Assembly (NCBI GenBank): GCA_002633025.1
Contig: NMRB01000238.1
Location: 45,484-109,483, forward strand
Source: Notospermus geniculatus
Lineage: Eukaryota; Nemertea; Pilidiophora; Heteronemertea; Lineidae
Length of the DNA: 64,000 nucleotides
Direction of reading: 5' to 3'
Shown here piece after piece: positions 60,807 to 64,000 of the stretch. The notes under the pieces are model-generated. The model was not told the DNA's origin. It saw only the letters and a list, made by a program, of their open reading frames with translations, and made no database searches. Position 1 is the first letter of the stretch, and each line of letters begins with the position of its first letter. The translations under genes were made by a program, and so were the position numbers.

Positions 60807-61639
60807 GGCAGTACATCATTGCCAAAGAACCTTAATAAGCCACATGGCTTCGAAAAATGGCTACAACAATCTAACATACAAAACTTAAAAACGTTCTCTT
60901 GACCATACGAGCACAGTTTAACTAGTTATCACAATATGCATCTCATGTTCAGATTGTTTTACATTTGAATATACAAATGACATACCGGTACTCTAATTGT
61001 ATAGAAAATTAGACATTTTTTTACAGTCAGAGTGAGAGGGGGCTTTGCCAACTGTACAGAACTTTTTTGAACATTTTCAGCTGAACTTACAAACGGTGTG
61101 GAAACTTTAGCCATGTGCAAGTCCACTATTCAAGTTCACTCCTTAAATATTGAATTGAATACGATGAACTAGACCCTAGCCAATGCATTTTGAGTAAAAC
61201 TGGTATGCCGACAGCCTTTGTAACTTCAGCCATTCAAATTTTTAACTATACAGCAAGAATCCACCTTATTTTGCAGTGTGCTGAGAACTGTTCATGATTC
61301 ATACATACATAGAAAATTATTTTATTCATCACGTGTATATGGATTTATGTATATATATATTTATAGAATGTACAGTATTTAGGAATTATTATGTCACAGG
61401 TGCATACATATTGCATAATCAGAGGACACTATTAGTGCCGTGCTGTTTTATAATTTACACTACCAGAATGATTTCAGGACAGTCTTTTCTGCAAACCTTG
61501 GTTTCTTGTTGTGTGCTCAGAAGTGCTCAAAACCCCCATGGCACTAACAAGATGAACAGCGGCTGGGTGCAATCACAATGACACCCCTGCTATACCCATG
61601 TTACGCAATACCAGTTCTTCAGTAATCACCCCTGAATTA
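60807..61639. other. Spacer, nothing recognised
   Basis: AT-rich, with an atatatatat stretch near 61350. Could be the 3' UTR or intron of the minus-strand gene at the window end, but nothing shows it. Confidence 0.3.
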
Positions 61640-62095
61640 TTAATAAAAATAGTTGCCATGGTAGCCATCTTGGTGGAACGATAGTCCTGGTTTTCAACAA
61701 GTGTCTTCCACTAACCACCTTAAACCTACCACAGAACAATTTCTCCAGCGATTCTTCAGTTATCATCTCAATACGAAATTCAAAATTCGAAATTCATCTT
61801 GGTAGTAAAGCAATGCCTCTGGTTTTCACTAAGTCTCTTCCTCTACCCACCCCTAACATACCACAGAAATTTCAGATCAATTCCTCAAGCGCTTCAGTTA
61901 TTGTCCAGAATGGAATTCAAAATGGCTGCCCTGGCAGCCATCTTGGTAGTAGACTGATGCCTTTGGATTTCACTAGACTGTGTCTTCCTCTACCCACCCC
62001 AAACTGCCATGGAAATCTGAGGTCAGTTTCTCCAGGGGTTCTCAAGTTATCATCCAGAAAAAGAAAAAGAAATATGTTCCAAGATGGCTGCCGAG
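61640..62095. repeat. Three imperfect tandem modules of about 150 bp
   Basis: Each contains gccatcttggtagta-like, tctacccacc-like and caagttatcatccagaa-like strings at matching positions. It abuts the family ii element and may be part of it. Confidence 0.6.
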
Positions 62096-62130
62096 GTCAA
62101 CAATGAAGAAAGTAGTCGAATCGCAAACAT

Positions 62131-62985
62131 GTAAAAATAGTGCCAAAGGCACTGTGCCCGCTTGGCTTTTTTAGCACAGTGGTGGAAAGCATAAGCCATA
62201 TCAGAATCCCATACAAGCCATCTTTGACAATATCTGTGACCAAAGTGTAGGGCCTACATAGCAGATTTTGCGAGTTGGTTTTGGCCCCCTGGCGGCAATC
62301 GCAAAGTCAAGAATTAGATTTCACCAATACTTCGCCAGGAAGTCCCTACAACCTAGAGGTAAATACATACAAAGGTTCAATACAATAGCTCAAACGATTA
62401 TCAAAATATAGCCCTTTTAAGTTTTTCACAAAACGCCCCCTATCTACCAAAATAGGAATCGCATCACACCTAAAATCGAACTTGACCTAGATTTTTTGGT
62501 TGTACACACCTTTATGCAATATGAAAATGATCCTTCAAAAACTGAAGGCGCTATCCATCTGACAAGGAAAAATTTGATATTTTCATTTTGGCCCCCTAGT
62601 GGCAAAGTGGAGAATCAGATTGCACCGAAACTTCGTGTGCAAGTCACCACAAGCTAGAGGTACATGCATACAAAGTTTCATCGTGATAGCTCAAGCCATT
62701 CGCAAAATACAGGCCTTTGAATTTTTTCACAAAACGCCCCCTACTGGCCAAAGTAGCAATCGTATCGCACCCAAAATCGAACTTGACCTAGATTTTGTGG
62801 TCATACACACCCATATGCAATATGAAAATGATCGGTCAAAAACTGAAGGCGCTATCCATCTGACAAGGGAAAAGTTTACGGACGCACGCACGCACGCACG
62901 CACTAACGCACGCACGACAGACCACCACTAAAGGCGCCAAGCACAGCATAAGCCCTTTTGGCCTATGGGCCAAGCGGGCTAAAAA
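62131..62985. mobile_element. Modular hairpin-ended element, family ii (inverted copy)
   Basis: It begins aaaaatagtgccaaaggcac (hairpin gtgccaaaggcac), then cccgcttggc. The interior has several ccccctactggc/gccccctagtggc modules and a cgcacgcacgcacg repeat near 62885. It ends with the hairpin ggcctatgggcc, then aagcgggctaaaaaa. It is colinear with parts of 13411-14760. Confidence 0.65.
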
Positions 62986-63308
62986 AGGTCGAAGCGTATT
63001 GCCCAAAGGTATCATCACACCAAAAAAGAGATAAATTGGCACATTACTTTTCTCTGTAGTTGCTCACATGCACAGACGAGTTGAAAATAGTAGGCCTACC
63101 TCGGTTAACGAATAATTACCACAGGTACTATAAGTGCCAGGTTGCAGATGGAGTACAATGTAGCTTGCTCAGACAACCTGCTGATCAGGAACCAGAGAAT
63201 TTTCTCACTTGACTGGTTGTTCACTCGGCCATACAGAAGCAACATGGGGTAACATTTTAATGAATTTAACAGTCAATTAGAGCTCTTAAATTGTGCCAGG
63301 CACACAAC

Positions 63309-64000
63309 TTACATGATAGTACAGCACCGATGTTTCGTGTCATCACCACCAACAATTTCAGAATTTTGCGCCTTGAATTTACGTATCGGTGGATCGCCAT
63401 AAGCAGGGGAAGGGGGAATGTGGTACGGGGTTGGGCTGACAGAATTTGGTTGCATGTGCCCGGCTTTGTTGTTGTTCTCTAAAAGAGGTGTGGTTCCATT
63501 CGATCCATTTGAAACACGATCTATACTATTATTACTTGAACGTGAACTGTCTGTAACATTTTCTCGTGACCTTTTCGCAAGAGCATTCTGATGCTCCAAA
63601 GAACGTTGACGTTTTAAGTCCGACAAGGTTCCTGCAGCCGGGGTACCACCCGTTTTCAAGTCCATGGAACCCCTTCGCTCTCCCATTTGAAAATTCTGCA
63701 CATTGTCATCATCTGAACGTGGGGAATTTCGTTGCTGTCCGTGAGACTTCCCAGGCAATCGCTCCTCTGATGAGTATTTCCGGATTGGCTTGTTGGCATC
63801 TGTTTCATCCAGAGCTGGAGCACTCTCAGATTTTTTCCCACTAGGGGGTGTGACCTTCGATGGTTCCTCTGGCACAGTTTCTGGGACAGTCCTATCAGGC
63901 TTGTCTGATTTCCCTGCATCGACATGCACACTGACTTTTATATCGTCGATGTTTGTAGCTGGAATATTTTCTTTATTTTCCTTTTTCCGTACTTTTGCTG
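63309..64000 (-). CDS. C-terminal part of a CaaX-box protein (5' partial), possibly paralemmin-like
   Basis: The frame is open from the window end down to TAA at 63309-63311, at least 229 residues. It is hydrophilic and rich in Ser, Asn, Pro and Lys, with no membrane segment or folded domain that I recognise; it includes KENKENIPATN and NPxx-free Ser-rich stretches. The protein ends HRCCTIM: CTIM is a CaaX prenylation box (Met end favours farnesylation), with an adjacent Cys available for palmitoylation. That dual-lipid end is typical of peripheral plasma-membrane proteins, and paralemmins end similarly (CCSIM, from general knowledge). The paralemmin link is a guess from the last residues only. 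An intron acceptor could lie within the stretch, so the exon start is not fixed. Confidence 0.6.
   Translation of the reverse strand, partial: AKVRKKENKENIPATNIDDIKVSVHVDAGKSDKPDRTVPETVPEEPSKVTPPSGKKSESAPALDETDANKPIRKYSSEERLPGKSHGQQRNSPRSDDDNVQNFQMGERRGSMDLKTGGTPAAGTLSDLKRQRSLEHQNALAKRSRENVTDSSRSSNNSIDRVSNGSNGTTPLLENNNKAGHMQPNSVSPTPYHIPPSPAYGDPPIRKFKAQNSEIVGGDDTKHRCCTIM

Overview
The window looks like animal nuclear DNA, most likely from a marine deuterostome such as an echinoderm. The genes are intron-rich and the composition is AT-leaning. Miniature inverted-repeat elements (MITEs) and tRNA-derived SINEs fill most introns and spacers. There is also a tandem cluster of intronless rhodopsin-like GPCRs, a pattern known from sea urchin expansions. 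The species assignment is inference. There are two long N runs (25460-26030 and 54185-55136) and single Ns at 32884, 44001, 44907, 45947, 51359, 53012 and 57717. The single Ns behave like contig joins: at 45947 the same 110 bases occur on both sides.

Layout. At 1-7.3 kb, on +, are the last six exons of a heat shock factor (HSF1-like) with MITE-laden introns; its DNA-binding domain lies before the window. From 15 to 32 kb, on -, is OSGEP, the KEOPS-complex tRNA threonylcarbamoyltransferase, present as one complete 12-exon copy (26753-30800), a second set of exons 4-12 (15065-17851) and a second set of exons 1-3 (31607-32230). A ~9-12 kb unit (8670-17875 and 18190-29873) is therefore present twice. 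The order, the silent-only coding differences and two halves of one palindrome flanking the inner copy suggest unmerged haplotypes rather than a true duplication. From 33 to 45 kb, on -, are four copies of an intronless GPCR: one intact (39637-40713), one broken by a 142-bp MITE, one frameshifted fragment and one cut by a contig join. Their flanks are also repeated, with an orphan flank at 55.7-58 kb. From 45 to 63 kb there are no recognised genes, only transposon remnants, including a terminal-inverted-repeat (TIR) element present twice (46.47-48.26 and 52.83-53.83 kb). From 63309 to the end, on -, is the C-terminal coding part of a hydrophilic protein ending in a CaaX box.

The duplicated copies act as paired alleles, so insertions can be polarised. 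They show MITEs and a SINE present in only one copy, and repeated 5-7 bp micro-insertions at TA sites that create TACCGGTA, TACCGTA, TACGGTA or TAGGCCTA. They also help define two related modular element families with terminal hairpins and T-run target sites.
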